50,295 bases of DNA from Pseudolabrys sp. (GTDB taxonomy: Bacteria > Pseudomonadota > Alphaproteobacteria > Rhizobiales > Xanthobacteraceae): positions 1-50,295 of the forward strand of contig JAUXXH010000056.1 in assembly GCA_030684935.1 (NCBI GenBank), in the 5' to 3' direction. Each line of letters begins with the position of its first letter. Within the stretch, counting starts at the first letter, position 1. A program made the translations under genes and the position numbers. This document shows positions 7,133 through 14,668 of the stretch, piece by piece. The notes under the pieces were generated by a model that worked only from the letters and a program-made list of their open reading frames with translations, was not told the DNA's origin and ran no database searches.

Positions 7133-9319
7133 ATGAACGTCGTTCCAAACATCAATCGCCGCACATTCGTTATCGGCAGCGCCGCCGTCGGCGGCGGGCT
7201 TGCCATCGGCTTCGACCTGCCGTTCGGCGGCCCAGTGTCCGCCGGTGCCACCGGCAACGGACCTGAACTGGGCGTCTGGGTCGTCGTCAAGCCGGACGAC
7301 AGCGTGGTCGTGCGCATCGCGCGCTCCGAAATGGGCCAGGGCACCATCACCGGTTTGGCGCAACTGGTCGCCGAGGAGCTGGAATGCGACTGGTCCAAGG
7401 TGTCCTATGAATATCCGACGCCCGGCCAGAGCGTCGCCCGCAAGCGCGCCTGGGGATCGTACTCGACCGGCGGCAGCCGCGGCATTCGCGAGTCGCACGA
7501 ATACGTGCGCCAGGGCGGCGCCTCGGCCCGCCTGATGCTGCTGCAGGCCGCGGCCAACGAATGGAAAGTCCCGGTCGAGCAATGCTCGGCCGCCAACAGC
7601 GTCATCACCGGGCCCGGCAATCGCAGCACCACCTTCGGCAAGGTCGCCGAGGCGGCCGCCAAGCTGCCGGTGCCTGACAAGCCCAAGCTGAAGGATCCGA
7701 AGGACTGGAAGATCGCCGGCAAGCCGATCAAACGTTTCGGCATCGCCGACAAAGTGACCGGCAAGCAGGTCTACGGATTCGACCTGACGCTGCCCGGCAT
7801 GGTCAACGCCGCGATCAAGGAATCGCCGGTGTTCGGCGGCAAGGTGAAGAGCTTCGACGCCGCCAAGGTCTCAGGCATGAAGGGCGTCAAGAAGGTCATG
7901 CAGGTCGGCGACACGGCGGTTGCCGTCGTGGCCGATACCTGGTGGCAGGCCAAGACCGCGCTCGATGCGCTGCCGATTGTCTGGGACGAGGGTGCCCACG
8001 CCAAGGTCTCCAGCGAGACGATTGCGGAAAGTCTCAAGGCCGGGCTCGACGCCGAACAGGCTTTCGTCGGCAACCAGAACGGTGACATCAAGGCGGCGCT
8101 GGCCGGCGCGGCCAAGAAGGTCGAGGCGGTCTACGCCTATCCATACCAGAACCATGTCTGCATGGAGCCGATGAACGCCACCGCGCGCTACACGGCGGAT
8201 AAATGCGAGGTCTGGGTGCCGACCCAGGACGGCGAGGCGTCATTCGCGGCGGTGCTTGCCGCGTCCGGCCTGCCGGCTGACAAATGCGAGGTCTACAAGC
8301 TCGATCTCGGCGGCGGCTTCGGCCGGCGCGGCGCCTTCCAGGACTACGTGCACCAGGCGGTCACCATCGCCAAGGAAATGCCCGGTACCCCGGTCAAGCT
8401 GCTGTGGTCGCGCGAGGAGGACATGGCGCAGGGCCGCTTCCACCCGGTGATGCAGTGCAAGCTGGTCGGCGCGCTCGACAAGGACAACAACCTGACCGGC
8501 CTGCACATGCGGTTGTCCGGGCAATCGATTCTGGCTGCGGTGCGGCCGCAGGTTGTCGAACAGCAGAAGGGCCGCGATCCGCTGGTGTTCCAGGGTGTCG
8601 CCGACTCCGGCGAGCATGCCTTCGGCTACACCATCCCGAACCTGCTGGTCGATCATGCGATGCGCAATCCGCATGTGCCGCCGGGCTTCTGGCGCGGCGT
8701 CAACATCAACCAGAACTGCATCTTCCTGGAATGCTTCATGGACGAACTCGCCACCGCTGCTGGCCAGGACGCGCTCGAATTCCGCCGCAAGCTGCTTGGC
8801 AAACATCCGCGAAACCTTGCCGTGCTCAATGCCGTCGCCGAACAGGTCGGCTGGGGCAAGCCGGCGCCGCAGGGCGTATTCCGCGGGCTGTCGCACATGA
8901 AGGCGTTCGGCGCCTATGTGGCGGCGGCGGCGGAAGTCTCGGTGACCGGCAACAAGATCAAGGTGCACCGTATCGTCGCGGCCACCGATCCGACCTATGC
9001 GGTCAACCCGTCGCAAATCGATCGACAGGTCGCAGGCTCGTTCGTCTACGGCCTGTCGGCGCTGTTCTATCAGGAGTGCACCGTCAAGGACGGCCGCATC
9101 GTGGAGCTCAACTTCGACAGCTACGACTCGATGCGGATTGCACAGATGCCGAAGGTCGAGTCGATCATCATGCCGGCGGGCGGTGACGGCCCGTGGGGCG
9201 GTGTCGGCGAGCCGACCATCTGCGTGGCGGCGCCGGCGGTGCTCAATGCCTATGCGGCGGCGACCGGCAAGCGCGTGCGGTCGTTCCCGCTCAAGAACCA
9301 CAATCTTGAACTGGCGTGA
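7133..9319 (+). CDS. Molybdopterin-binding catalytic subunit of a molybdenum hydroxylase (IorB-like)
   Basis: 728 residues, close to the usual IorB length. A twin-arginine-type leader is present (RRTFVIGSAAVGGG, from residue 9), so the mature enzyme is probably periplasmic. The Moco-binding glycine-rich segment LDLGGGFGRRG lies near 400. The catalytic base is likely E693 in GGVGEPTI. ATG 7133 is preferred because GGGGAG lies 8 bases before it; another ATG at 7115 overlaps the previous stop. Such enzymes hydroxylate N-heteroaromatics or oxidise aldehydes; the substrate here is unknown. The frame stays open upstream to 6794, but that stretch only mirrors the small-subunit gene. Confidence 0.92.
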   Translation: MNVVPNINRRTFVIGSAAVGGGLAIGFDLPFGGPVSAGATGNGPELGVWVVVKPDDSVVVRIARSEMGQGTITGLAQLVAEELECDWSKVSYEYPTPGQSVARKRAWGSYSTGGSRGIRESHEYVRQGGASARLMLLQAAANEWKVPVEQCSAANSVITGPGNRSTTFGKVAEAAAKLPVPDKPKLKDPKDWKIAGKPIKRFGIADKVTGKQVYGFDLTLPGMVNAAIKESPVFGGKVKSFDAAKVSGMKGVKKVMQVGDTAVAVVADTWWQAKTALDALPIVWDEGAHAKVSSETIAESLKAGLDAEQAFVGNQNGDIKAALAGAAKKVEAVYAYPYQNHVCMEPMNATARYTADKCEVWVPTQDGEASFAAVLAASGLPADKCEVYKLDLGGGFGRRGAFQDYVHQAVTIAKEMPGTPVKLLWSREEDMAQGRFHPVMQCKLVGALDKDNNLTGLHMRLSGQSILAAVRPQVVEQQKGRDPLVFQGVADSGEHAFGYTIPNLLVDHAMRNPHVPPGFWRGVNINQNCIFLECFMDELATAAGQDALEFRRKLLGKHPRNLAVLNAVAEQVGWGKPAPQGVFRGLSHMKAFGAYVAAAAEVSVTGNKIKVHRIVAATDPTYAVNPSQIDRQVAGSFVYGLSALFYQECTVKDGRIVELNFDSYDSMRIAQMPKVESIIMPAGGDGPWGGVGEPTICVAAPAVLNAYAAATGKRVRSFPLKNHNLELA

Positions 9320-9326
9320 CAACCTT

Positions 9327-9362
9327 GGGACCGGCGGTCCTTTGGCTGCCGGTCCCTTTCTT
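9327..9362 (+). terminator. Terminator- or attenuator-like hairpin between the Mo-hydroxylase and cytochrome genes
   Basis: GGGACCGGC (9327-9335) pairs perfectly with GCCGGTCCC (9348-9356) around a 12-nt loop, and TTTCTT follows. It lies 8 bp after the catalytic-subunit stop and 13 bp before the cytochrome start. It could reduce read-through from the Mo-hydroxylase genes into the sox genes, or stabilise the upstream mRNA. The T-run is imperfect. Confidence 0.55.
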
Positions 9363-9374
9363 CCGAGGGCTGCG

Positions 9375-9665
9375 ATGAAGGCGATGTCCGCCATTGCTTT
9401 GGGGGCACTCGTCCTGTCGCCGGTCGCGGCGATAGCCGCCGATCCGCCGCCGGGCGCAACATCATGCTCCGGCTGCCACGGCAGCAATGCCGCCGCCGAC
9501 TCTCCAATCCCGAAACTCCATGGCCGCGACGCCGGCGAAACCCTTGCCGCGATGGTGGCGTTCCGCTCCGGCGAGCGGCCGGCGACGGTGATGGACCGCA
9601 TCGCCAAGGGTTTCAGCGATGACGAGACGCGGCTGATCGCCGACTGGCTCGCGGCGCAGAAATAG
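9375..9665 (+). CDS. Small monohaem cytochrome c (FccA-like)
   Basis: 96 residues. A Sec signal peptide (residues 1-22, ending AIAA) precedes one haem-binding site CSGCH at 31-35; only one haem motif is present. The stop lies 4 bp before the flavoprotein gene. Flavocytochrome-c sulfide dehydrogenase pairs a flavoprotein with such a cytochrome, so this is probably its electron-accepting partner in the periplasm. It could also serve the Mo-hydroxylase upstream. ATG 9375 follows a GAGG site. The frame is open far upstream, but that part overlaps the previous gene. Confidence 0.85.
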   Translation: MKAMSAIALGALVLSPVAAIAADPPPGATSCSGCHGSNAAADSPIPKLHGRDAGETLAAMVAFRSGERPATVMDRIAKGFSDDETRLIADWLAAQK

Positions 9666-9669
9666 GGGA

Positions 9670-10947
9670 ATGCCGGTGACGACGCCTCACAGCCGCCGAC
9701 GTTTCCTCCGCAGTTCGGCCGCGTTGGCCGCGGCTGCCGCGTTCCCGTTGCCGGCGCTGGCGCAGAAGGCGCCGCGCGTGCTGGTGATCGGCGGCGGCTT
9801 CGGTGGCGCCAGCGTCGCCCGCGAACTGAGAAACCTTGATCCGAAAATCCACGTCACGCTGATCGAATCGAACGCGACCTTCACCGCCTGTCCGTTCAGC
9901 AATGCCGTCATCGGCGGCCTGCGCGATCTCAAGGCGCAGCAATTCGGCTATGACAAGATTCGCGCCGGCGGCGTCAACGTCGTCAACGACACCGCCACCG
10001 CCGTCAACCCGGCCAGCCGTACGGTGCGCCTAGGCGGCATAACGCTGCCTTATGACCGGCTGGTGCTGTCGCCCGGCATCGACATTCGCTGGGGCGCGCT
10101 CCCGGGATACGAACAGGCCGCGGCGGCGAAGATGCCGCACGCCTGGCGCGCCGGCGACCAGACAACGCTCCTGCGCAACCAGCTCGTCGCCATGGAAGAC
10201 GGCGGCGTGGTGGTGATGTCGGTGCCGGCCAATCCGTTCCGCTGCCCGCCCGGTCCTTACGAGCGCGCCAGCCTGATCGCGCATTATCTCAAGACCAGCA
10301 AACCGAAGTCGAAACTGATCGTGCTCGACGCCAAGGACCAGTTTTCCAAGCAGCGGCTGTTCCAGAGCGCCTGGAAAGAGCTGTATCCCGACCATCTCGA
10401 ATGGGTGTCGCTGTCGGCCGGCGGCAAGGTGACGTCGGTCGATCCCGCCACCAACACGCTTTCGACCGACTTCGGCAAACACGCCGCCCAGGTCGCCAAC
10501 GTGATCCCGCCGCAGAAGGCCGGACGCATCGCCGAACTCGCCGGCGTCGCCAACCAGACCGGCTGGTGCCCGATCGATCCGGTGACGTTCGAGTCGGCAC
10601 TGGTGCCCGGCATCCACGTCGTCGGCGACGCCACCATCGCCGGTGCCATGCCGAAATCCGCCTTTTCCGCCAATGCCCAGGCCAAGGTCTGCGCCGCCGC
10701 GGTCGCGAAGCTGCTGACCGGCGCCAAACCGCAGGAACCGCGGCTGATCAACACCTGTTACAGTCTGGTGGCGCCCGGCTACGGCATCAGCGTTGCCGGG
10801 GTCTATGCGCCGGCGAAGGATATGCTGGCCGAGGTGAAGGGCTCGGGCGGCGTCAGTCGGCTGGACGCGCCCGCCGATGTCCGGGCCGCCGAGGCGGTCT
10901 ATGCCGAGGCCTGGTACAGGACCATCACCACCGAGGTGTTCGGTTGA
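9670..10947 (+). CDS. fccB: Flavocytochrome c sulfide dehydrogenase flavoprotein subunit (FccB/SoxF-like)
   Basis: 425 residues. A Tat leader (SRRRFLRSSAALAAAA, 8-23) is followed by the FAD dinucleotide fold VLVIGGGFGGAS (38-49). All three key cysteines of the family can be placed: C74 in TACPFSN (the position of the covalent flavin link), and C192 in RCPPGPYER with C300 in GWCPID, the redox pair for sulfide. The C-terminal FCSD dimerisation segment INTCYSLVAPGYGIS is present. It should oxidise sulfide to sulfane sulfur in the periplasm and pass electrons to the preceding cytochrome. Its stop overlaps the soxX TTG start. Confidence 0.9.
   Translation: MPVTTPHSRRRFLRSSAALAAAAAFPLPALAQKAPRVLVIGGGFGGASVARELRNLDPKIHVTLIESNATFTACPFSNAVIGGLRDLKAQQFGYDKIRAGGVNVVNDTATAVNPASRTVRLGGITLPYDRLVLSPGIDIRWGALPGYEQAAAAKMPHAWRAGDQTTLLRNQLVAMEDGGVVVMSVPANPFRCPPGPYERASLIAHYLKTSKPKSKLIVLDAKDQFSKQRLFQSAWKELYPDHLEWVSLSAGGKVTSVDPATNTLSTDFGKHAAQVANVIPPQKAGRIAELAGVANQTGWCPIDPVTFESALVPGIHVVGDATIAGAMPKSAFSANAQAKVCAAAVAKLLTGAKPQEPRLINTCYSLVAPGYGISVAGVYAPAKDMLAEVKGSGGVSRLDAPADVRAAEAVYAEAWYRTITTEVFG
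10933..10938 (+). promoter_or_regulatory. Ribosome-binding site supporting a TTG start for soxX
   Basis: GAGGTG lies 5 bases before TTG 10944, but 14 bases before the alternative ATG 10953. The TTG start also restores a positive charge to the signal peptide. Confidence 0.5.
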
Positions 10948-11387
10948 AATTCATGCTGACGGCCTTGCTGGCGAACGCCTTGATGATGACGGCAGCGCCC
11001 GCGCAGGACGCGCTGCACCGCTTCGAAGTCGTCGGCGACGCCATTCCGTCATCGCTGACCGGAGCGCCGGGCGATCCCGCACGTGGCCGCGCCATCGTGC
11101 TGAAGCGAGAAAACACCTGCCTGCTGTGCCACTCCGGCCCGTTTCCGGACGAGCGGTTCCAGGGCGACCTGTCGCCCAGCCTGGCGGGCGCCGGCGCGCG
11201 CTGGAGCGAGGGACAATTGCGGCTGCGGCTGGTCGATGCCTCCCGCCTCAATCCGGCAACGATTATGCCGTCCTATTATCGCGTCGATGGTCTGACCCGG
11301 GTGGCGCCGGCATGGCGCGGCAAGCCGATCCTGACGGCGGAGCAGATCGAGGACGTGGTGGCTTATCTGGCGACGCTGCGTGAATAG
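10944..11387 (+). CDS. soxX: SoxX-type cytochrome c of the thiosulfate-oxidising complex
   Basis: 147 residues from TTG 10944 (144 from ATG 10953). The signal peptide ends near AAPAQ. A single haem site CLLCH lies at 59-63, with the probable distal methionine M108 in TIMPSYY. SoxX pairs with SoxA to couple a thiol substrate oxidatively to the SoxY cysteine in the periplasm. The PGDPARGRAIV, DLSPSLAG and LTAEQIEDVVAYL segments are typical of SoxX. The start overlaps the fccB stop, which supports translational coupling. Confidence 0.9.
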   Translation: MKFMLTALLANALMMTAAPAQDALHRFEVVGDAIPSSLTGAPGDPARGRAIVLKRENTCLLCHSGPFPDERFQGDLSPSLAGAGARWSEGQLRLRLVDASRLNPATIMPSYYRVDGLTRVAPAWRGKPILTAEQIEDVVAYLATLRE

Positions 11388-11399
11388 ACAGAGGTGCGT

Positions 11400-11876
11400 A
11401 TGAAAGAACAGCCCTCAGCAACCCGCCGACAGATGCTCGCCGCCGCCGGCGGCCTCGGGCTCGTTTTGATCGTGCGGCCGGCGCAGGCGCAGCTGCAGGC
11501 CAATCCGGCGGCGCTGAACGCGGCGATCCGCCAGGTGACCGGCGGCGCAAGGCTGAACAAGGGCCGGGTACATCTCGACGTGCCGCCGCTGAGCGAGAAC
11601 GGCAACACCGTGGCGCTGGGCGTCTCGGTCGACAGCCCGATGACGCCCGAGGACCACGTCAAGGCCATTCACGTCTTCAGCGAGAAGAATCCGCAGCCCA
11701 ACATCGTCAGCGTCCGTCTCGGGCCGCGTGCCGGCAAGGCCGGCATCACGACACGGATGCGGCTGGCCGACACCCAGACCATCACTGCCGTGGCCGAATT
11801 GAGCGACGGGTCGTTCTGGACCGAGACCGGCCATGTCATCATCACCCTCGGCGCCTGTCTGGAGGACGTGATCTGA
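11400..11876 (+). CDS. soxY: SoxY-like sulfur carrier with non-canonical C-terminus
   Basis: 158 residues. A Tat-type leader RRQMLAAAGGLG precedes the mature domain. The immunoglobulin-like SoxY fold is recognisable in PPLSENGNTVALGVSVDSPM and in the FSEKNPQPNI and RLADTQTI segments. Canonical SoxY ends in GGCGG, whose cysteine carries the sulfur substrate. Here the chain ends LGACLEDVI. A cysteine (C153) remains close to the end, but the flexible glycine arm is absent. The reading frame is intact and overlaps soxZ normally, so this is not a recent frameshift. It may be a divergent clade with altered substrate or partners. Confidence 0.87.
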   Translation: MKEQPSATRRQMLAAAGGLGLVLIVRPAQAQLQANPAALNAAIRQVTGGARLNKGRVHLDVPPLSENGNTVALGVSVDSPMTPEDHVKAIHVFSEKNPQPNIVSVRLGPRAGKAGITTRMRLADTQTITAVAELSDGSFWTETGHVIITLGACLEDVI

Positions 11877-12196
11877 TGGCACGCGCCCTCATCAACGTTC
11901 CGGCCAAGGCCCGGAAAGGCGACGTGATCGAGATCAAGACGCTGATCTCGCATGTCATGGAATCCGGTTTCCGCCGCACCCAGACCGGCGAGGCGATCCC
12001 GCGCGACATCGTCACCGCTTTCGCCTGCACCTATAACGGCGAGGAAATCTTCGCCGCCCAGCTTTATCCCGCCATCTCCGCCAATCCCTTCATCACCTTC
12101 CACACGGTGGCGACCGAGAGCGGCACGTTCGAATTCAAGTGGACCGGCGACAACGGTTTCGCGGCGACCGAGACCGCAAAGATTGTCGTCGAATGA
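11876..12196 (+). CDS. soxZ: SoxZ sulfur-carrier partner subunit
   Basis: 106 residues, the normal SoxZ length, with no signal peptide. SoxZ is exported by riding on Tat-targeted SoxY. Typical features are the start MARALINVPAKARKGDVIEI, TLISHVMESGFRR, and FTWKG-like strands near the end (FEFKWTGDNG). It forms the SoxYZ heterodimer that holds sulfur intermediates in the periplasm. The ATG overlaps the soxY stop (TGATG), and its own stop overlaps soxA (ATGA), so the three genes are tightly coupled. Confidence 0.93.
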   Translation: MARALINVPAKARKGDVIEIKTLISHVMESGFRRTQTGEAIPRDIVTAFACTYNGEEIFAAQLYPAISANPFITFHTVATESGTFEFKWTGDNGFAATETAKIVVE

Positions 12197-12990
12197 CCTC
12201 CGGCTGGGCCAGCCTGCGGCGGCTGGCGCCGGCCGTGTTTGTGTTGGCCGCAACGGCTATCGTCACGGCCTCCGCGGAAATTCCCTTGAACGAGCGGCGG
12301 TCCGGCTATGCCGACCTCGGCCGCGAGACCAAGGCGATGCAGGACGACGACACCGCCAATCCCGGCATGCTGGCGGTGCTTGATGGCGAAGCATTGTGGA
12401 GCGCGAAGGCCGGAAGTGCCGGCCGTTCCTGCGCCGACTGCCACGGCGATGCGCGTACCAGCATGAAGGGTGTCGCCGCGCGGTATCCGGCCTTCGATGC
12501 AAAGGCGGGCCGCCCGGTGAACATCGAACAGCGCATCAATCTTTGCCGGGACGAGCGCCAGCAGGCCAAGCCCTTCGCTTACGAAAGCCGGGACATGCTG
12601 GCTTTGTCCGCCTTTGTCGGTCTGCAGTCGCGCGGCCAGCCGATCGCGCCGCCGGACGACGCGCGGCTGCAGCCGTTTCGGGATGCCGGGCGCGACACCT
12701 ACAACCGCCGCCAGGGTCAGCTCAATCTCGCCTGCGGCCATTGCCACGACGACAACCGCGGTCAGCGGCTGGCCGGCATCGTTATTCCGCAGGCCCATCC
12801 GACCGGATACCCGCTGTACCGGCTGGAGTGGCAGAGCGTCGGCTCGCTGCAACGCCGGCTGCGCAACTGCCTGATCGGCATGCGCGCGGAGCATTACGCC
12901 TACGGCGCGCCCGAATATGTCGAACTTGAAACCTATCTGATGTGGCGCGCGCGCGGCATGCCGATGGAAACGCCGGCGGTGCGGCCGTGA
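12193..12990 (+). CDS. soxA: SoxA dihaem cytochrome c, L-cysteine S-thiosulfotransferase subunit
   Basis: 265 residues. A signal peptide (about 1-28) is followed by two haem sites, CADCH (80-84) and CGHCH (181-185), so this is a dihaem SoxA. C226 in the RNCLIGMRAE segment matches the conserved haem-ligating, persulfidated active cysteine. With SoxX it would attach a thiol or thiosulfate to SoxY. It is the last gene of the cluster: a convergent minus-strand gene ends 20 bp further on, so no soxB or soxCD follows. Confidence 0.92.
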   Translation: MTSGWASLRRLAPAVFVLAATAIVTASAEIPLNERRSGYADLGRETKAMQDDDTANPGMLAVLDGEALWSAKAGSAGRSCADCHGDARTSMKGVAARYPAFDAKAGRPVNIEQRINLCRDERQQAKPFAYESRDMLALSAFVGLQSRGQPIAPPDDARLQPFRDAGRDTYNRRQGQLNLACGHCHDDNRGQRLAGIVIPQAHPTGYPLYRLEWQSVGSLQRRLRNCLIGMRAEHYAYGAPEYVELETYLMWRARGMPMETPAVRP

Positions 12991-13009
12991 TTCAATTGCA
13001 GAGCGGCGG

Positions 13010-13354
13010 TTATTCGAGCCCGCCGTCACGGCCGTAGCGGACGACCTCCACCCTTTCCAGCGTCACCAGACAACTGCCGAGCATCGGCTCGGCCGTTGCG
13101 ATGAAGCTGTCGATCTTGTCGCGCGTATCGACAAGCTCGATGATCAGCGGCAAATCCTCCGACAGAGTTAGAATCTTGGTCGTGTGCAAGCGGCTTGAAC
13201 GCCCGAACCCCATCGGACCGCGCAGGACGGTGGCGCCAGCCAGGCCGAGTTCGCGGGCACGGAGCACGATGGCTTCGTGCAGCGGCCGGCCGTCGTGTTG
13301 ATCGCTCTCGCCGATGTACAGCCGTAGCAGCGCGGCTTCCGTATGCTGGGCCAT
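13010..13354 (-). CDS. DUF190 domain protein
   Basis: 114 residues. The PII-like DUF190 fold is recognisable in LLRLYIGESDQHDGRPLHEA, GLAGATVLRGPMGFG and LPLIIELVDTRDKID. DUF190 proteins are small soluble, probably ligand-sensing proteins that are often encoded next to CrcB fluoride channels. Here the start codon overlaps the stop of the second crcB copy by one base, which fits a shared transcript. The molecular role is not established. Confidence 0.88.
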   Translation of the reverse strand: MAQHTEAALLRLYIGESDQHDGRPLHEAIVLRARELGLAGATVLRGPMGFGRSSRLHTTKILTLSEDLPLIIELVDTRDKIDSFIATAEPMLGSCLVTLERVEVVRYGRDGGLE

Positions 13355-13767
13355 CACACAGTTCCTTTCAGGCGGTTGATATGCACGCCGATGCGGTAGC
13401 CTACCCAGACCGCGAGCAGCCAGAGGATCACCGACGCCGCGACGTTGATCGCGGCCAGGGCAAAAGCGCCGCGCTCGACGAGCAGCAAGGTTTCGAGACT
13501 GAAGATGGAGAATGTGGTGAAGCCGCCGCAGAAACCAGACAGCACGAACTGGCGCGTCGCGGCGCTCGCCATCAGGCGGCCGTCGGGTTCGGTCAGGGTG
13601 GCATAGAGGCCGATCAGGAACGATCCGAGCACGTTGACCGTCAACGTACCCCAGGCGAAGCCGGTGCCAAGCATCACCTGCATACCGATCGAACAGAGAT
13701 AGCGTGCGACCGAGCCAAGGGCGGCGCCTAGTCCGACGGCGAGGAACAGACGCGATTGTGCCGTCAT
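13354..13767 (-). CDS. crcB: CrcB/Fluc fluoride channel, copy 2
   Basis: 137 residues with four hydrophobic helices. Family hallmarks are GAALGSVARYL near the N-terminus, GTLTVNVLGSFLIG (central Asn), and GFCGGFTTFSIFSLE, the signature with the polar-track Thr/Ser and the phenylalanine box. CrcB exports fluoride as a dual-topology dimer in the inner membrane. It is followed by DUF190 with a 1-nt overlap and preceded by another crcB 2 bp upstream. The adjacent pair may form a heterodimer, as in other two-gene Fluc systems. Confidence 0.93.
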   Translation of the reverse strand: MTAQSRLFLAVGLGAALGSVARYLCSIGMQVMLGTGFAWGTLTVNVLGSFLIGLYATLTEPDGRLMASAATRQFVLSGFCGGFTTFSIFSLETLLLVERGAFALAAINVAASVILWLLAVWVGYRIGVHINRLKGTV

Positions 13768-13769
13768 CG

Positions 13770-14177
13770 CTACAGGCTCCCGGCAGCGAAGATGACTGCC
13801 GTATAGCCGGCAGCGGCCGCCGACAGGCAGAGAACGATCGAGCCGGCAATATTCAGTACCGCGTGCAGCGGTTCGCCGGCGCGGGCGAGCGCCAGCGTCT
13901 GCAGCGAGAATGATGATACCGTGGTGTAGCTGCCCAGGACGCCGATGATCAGGCCGGCCCACAACGGGACTTGAGCCACCGCGTGGGTTTCGCGGCTGAT
14001 CAGCAGGCCCGCCAGCACGCCGATGCAGGCCGCACCGGTCACATTCACCACCAGCGTACCCCAGGGGAATGTCTCGCCGTAGCGGCGTCCGATCGCGACC
14101 GACAGCCAGAATCGGATGATGCCGCCGATGCCGCCGCCGATCGCGACCAGCAGTACGTTGATGATTGAGAAATTCAT
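13770..14177 (-). CDS. crcB: CrcB/Fluc fluoride channel, copy 1
   Basis: 135 residues with four transmembrane segments. Motifs are GGGIGGIIRFWLS, GTLVVNVTGAACIG and GVLGSYTTVSSFSLQ. In copy 2 the last motif reads GFCGGFTTFSIFSLE. The two are therefore diverged paralogues rather than a recent duplication. ATG 14177 is preferred to the longer open frame up to 14318. No strong Shine-Dalgarno and no recognisable fluoride riboswitch were found upstream. Confidence 0.92.
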   Translation of the reverse strand: MNFSIINVLLVAIGGGIGGIIRFWLSVAIGRRYGETFPWGTLVVNVTGAACIGVLAGLLISRETHAVAQVPLWAGLIIGVLGSYTTVSSFSLQTLALARAGEPLHAVLNIAGSIVLCLSAAAAGYTAVIFAAGSL

Positions 14178-14311
14178 GATGGAGCCTGGCCCAATACTAG
14201 AGCGTCGACAGCGCAGGGCAATGGCGGAGTGGTGGAACAGGTATTTGCCTGGCCGGTTGTCAGGCAGAGGCCGCCCGCACGGCGGCCTGGCGGATAACCC
14301 GAGAGCGGCCC

Positions 14312-14512
14312 ATGGCAAAGAAGAAGCGGAAATACTCCCGGAGCGCGAGCAAGGAGGTCGGCCAGGAAATCCACGACTACAAGCGCGGCAAAGCCAAAAG
14401 CGGACCCGGCGGCAAAGGCGGCAAGGTCAAGAGCCGCAAGCAGGCCATCGCCATCGGCCTGTCGAAGGCCCGCAAAAAGGGCAAGAAAGTGCCGCGCAAG
14501 AAGCGGCTCTAG
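14312..14512 (+). CDS. Small Lys/Arg-rich DUF6496-type protein
   Basis: 66 residues, over 40 percent lysine/arginine. The KSRKQAIAIGLSKARKKGKK segment at 40-59 is typical of DUF6496 proteins. It has no signal peptide. High charge suggests nucleic-acid binding, but the function is unknown. It is divergent from crcB copy 1 (134 bp apart) and lies 156 bp before the dioxygenase-like gene. Confidence 0.75.
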   Translation: MAKKKRKYSRSASKEVGQEIHDYKRGKAKSGPGGKGGKVKSRKQAIAIGLSKARKKGKKVPRKKRL

Positions 14513-14531
14513 CCGCTGCCTTCGGTGGCGT

Positions 14532-14548
14532 GTCCCACTGAGCGGGAC
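14532..14548 (+). terminator. Weak hairpin after the DUF6496 gene
   Basis: GTCCC (14532-14536) and GGGAC (14544-14548) flank a 7-nt loop 19 bp after the stop. There is no T-run, so termination is uncertain. Confidence 0.25.
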
Positions 14549-14668
14549 GCGGGTGGGCGGTGCACCCCTGGCGTCGTGGGTGAGGGGGCATTCCGGCGCG
14601 GGTTGCCCCCGCCGCGCGGACGGCTACAATGCCACCCAACCAATCAATAACGTCCAGGGATTACCACA

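Noticed and set aside
14222..14296. A tRNA-Leu/Ser-like stretch (GCGGAGTGGTGGAACAGGTA and a following stem)
   Set aside because: The anticodon loop lacks U33 and there is no GGTTCRANNCC T-arm or matching acceptor stem.
14178..14311. A fluoride riboswitch upstream of the crcB pair
   Set aside because: The conserved GGNGAUGG opening and UGAUGGCUCCUAC-like end could not be found by eye. A covariance-model search would be decisive.
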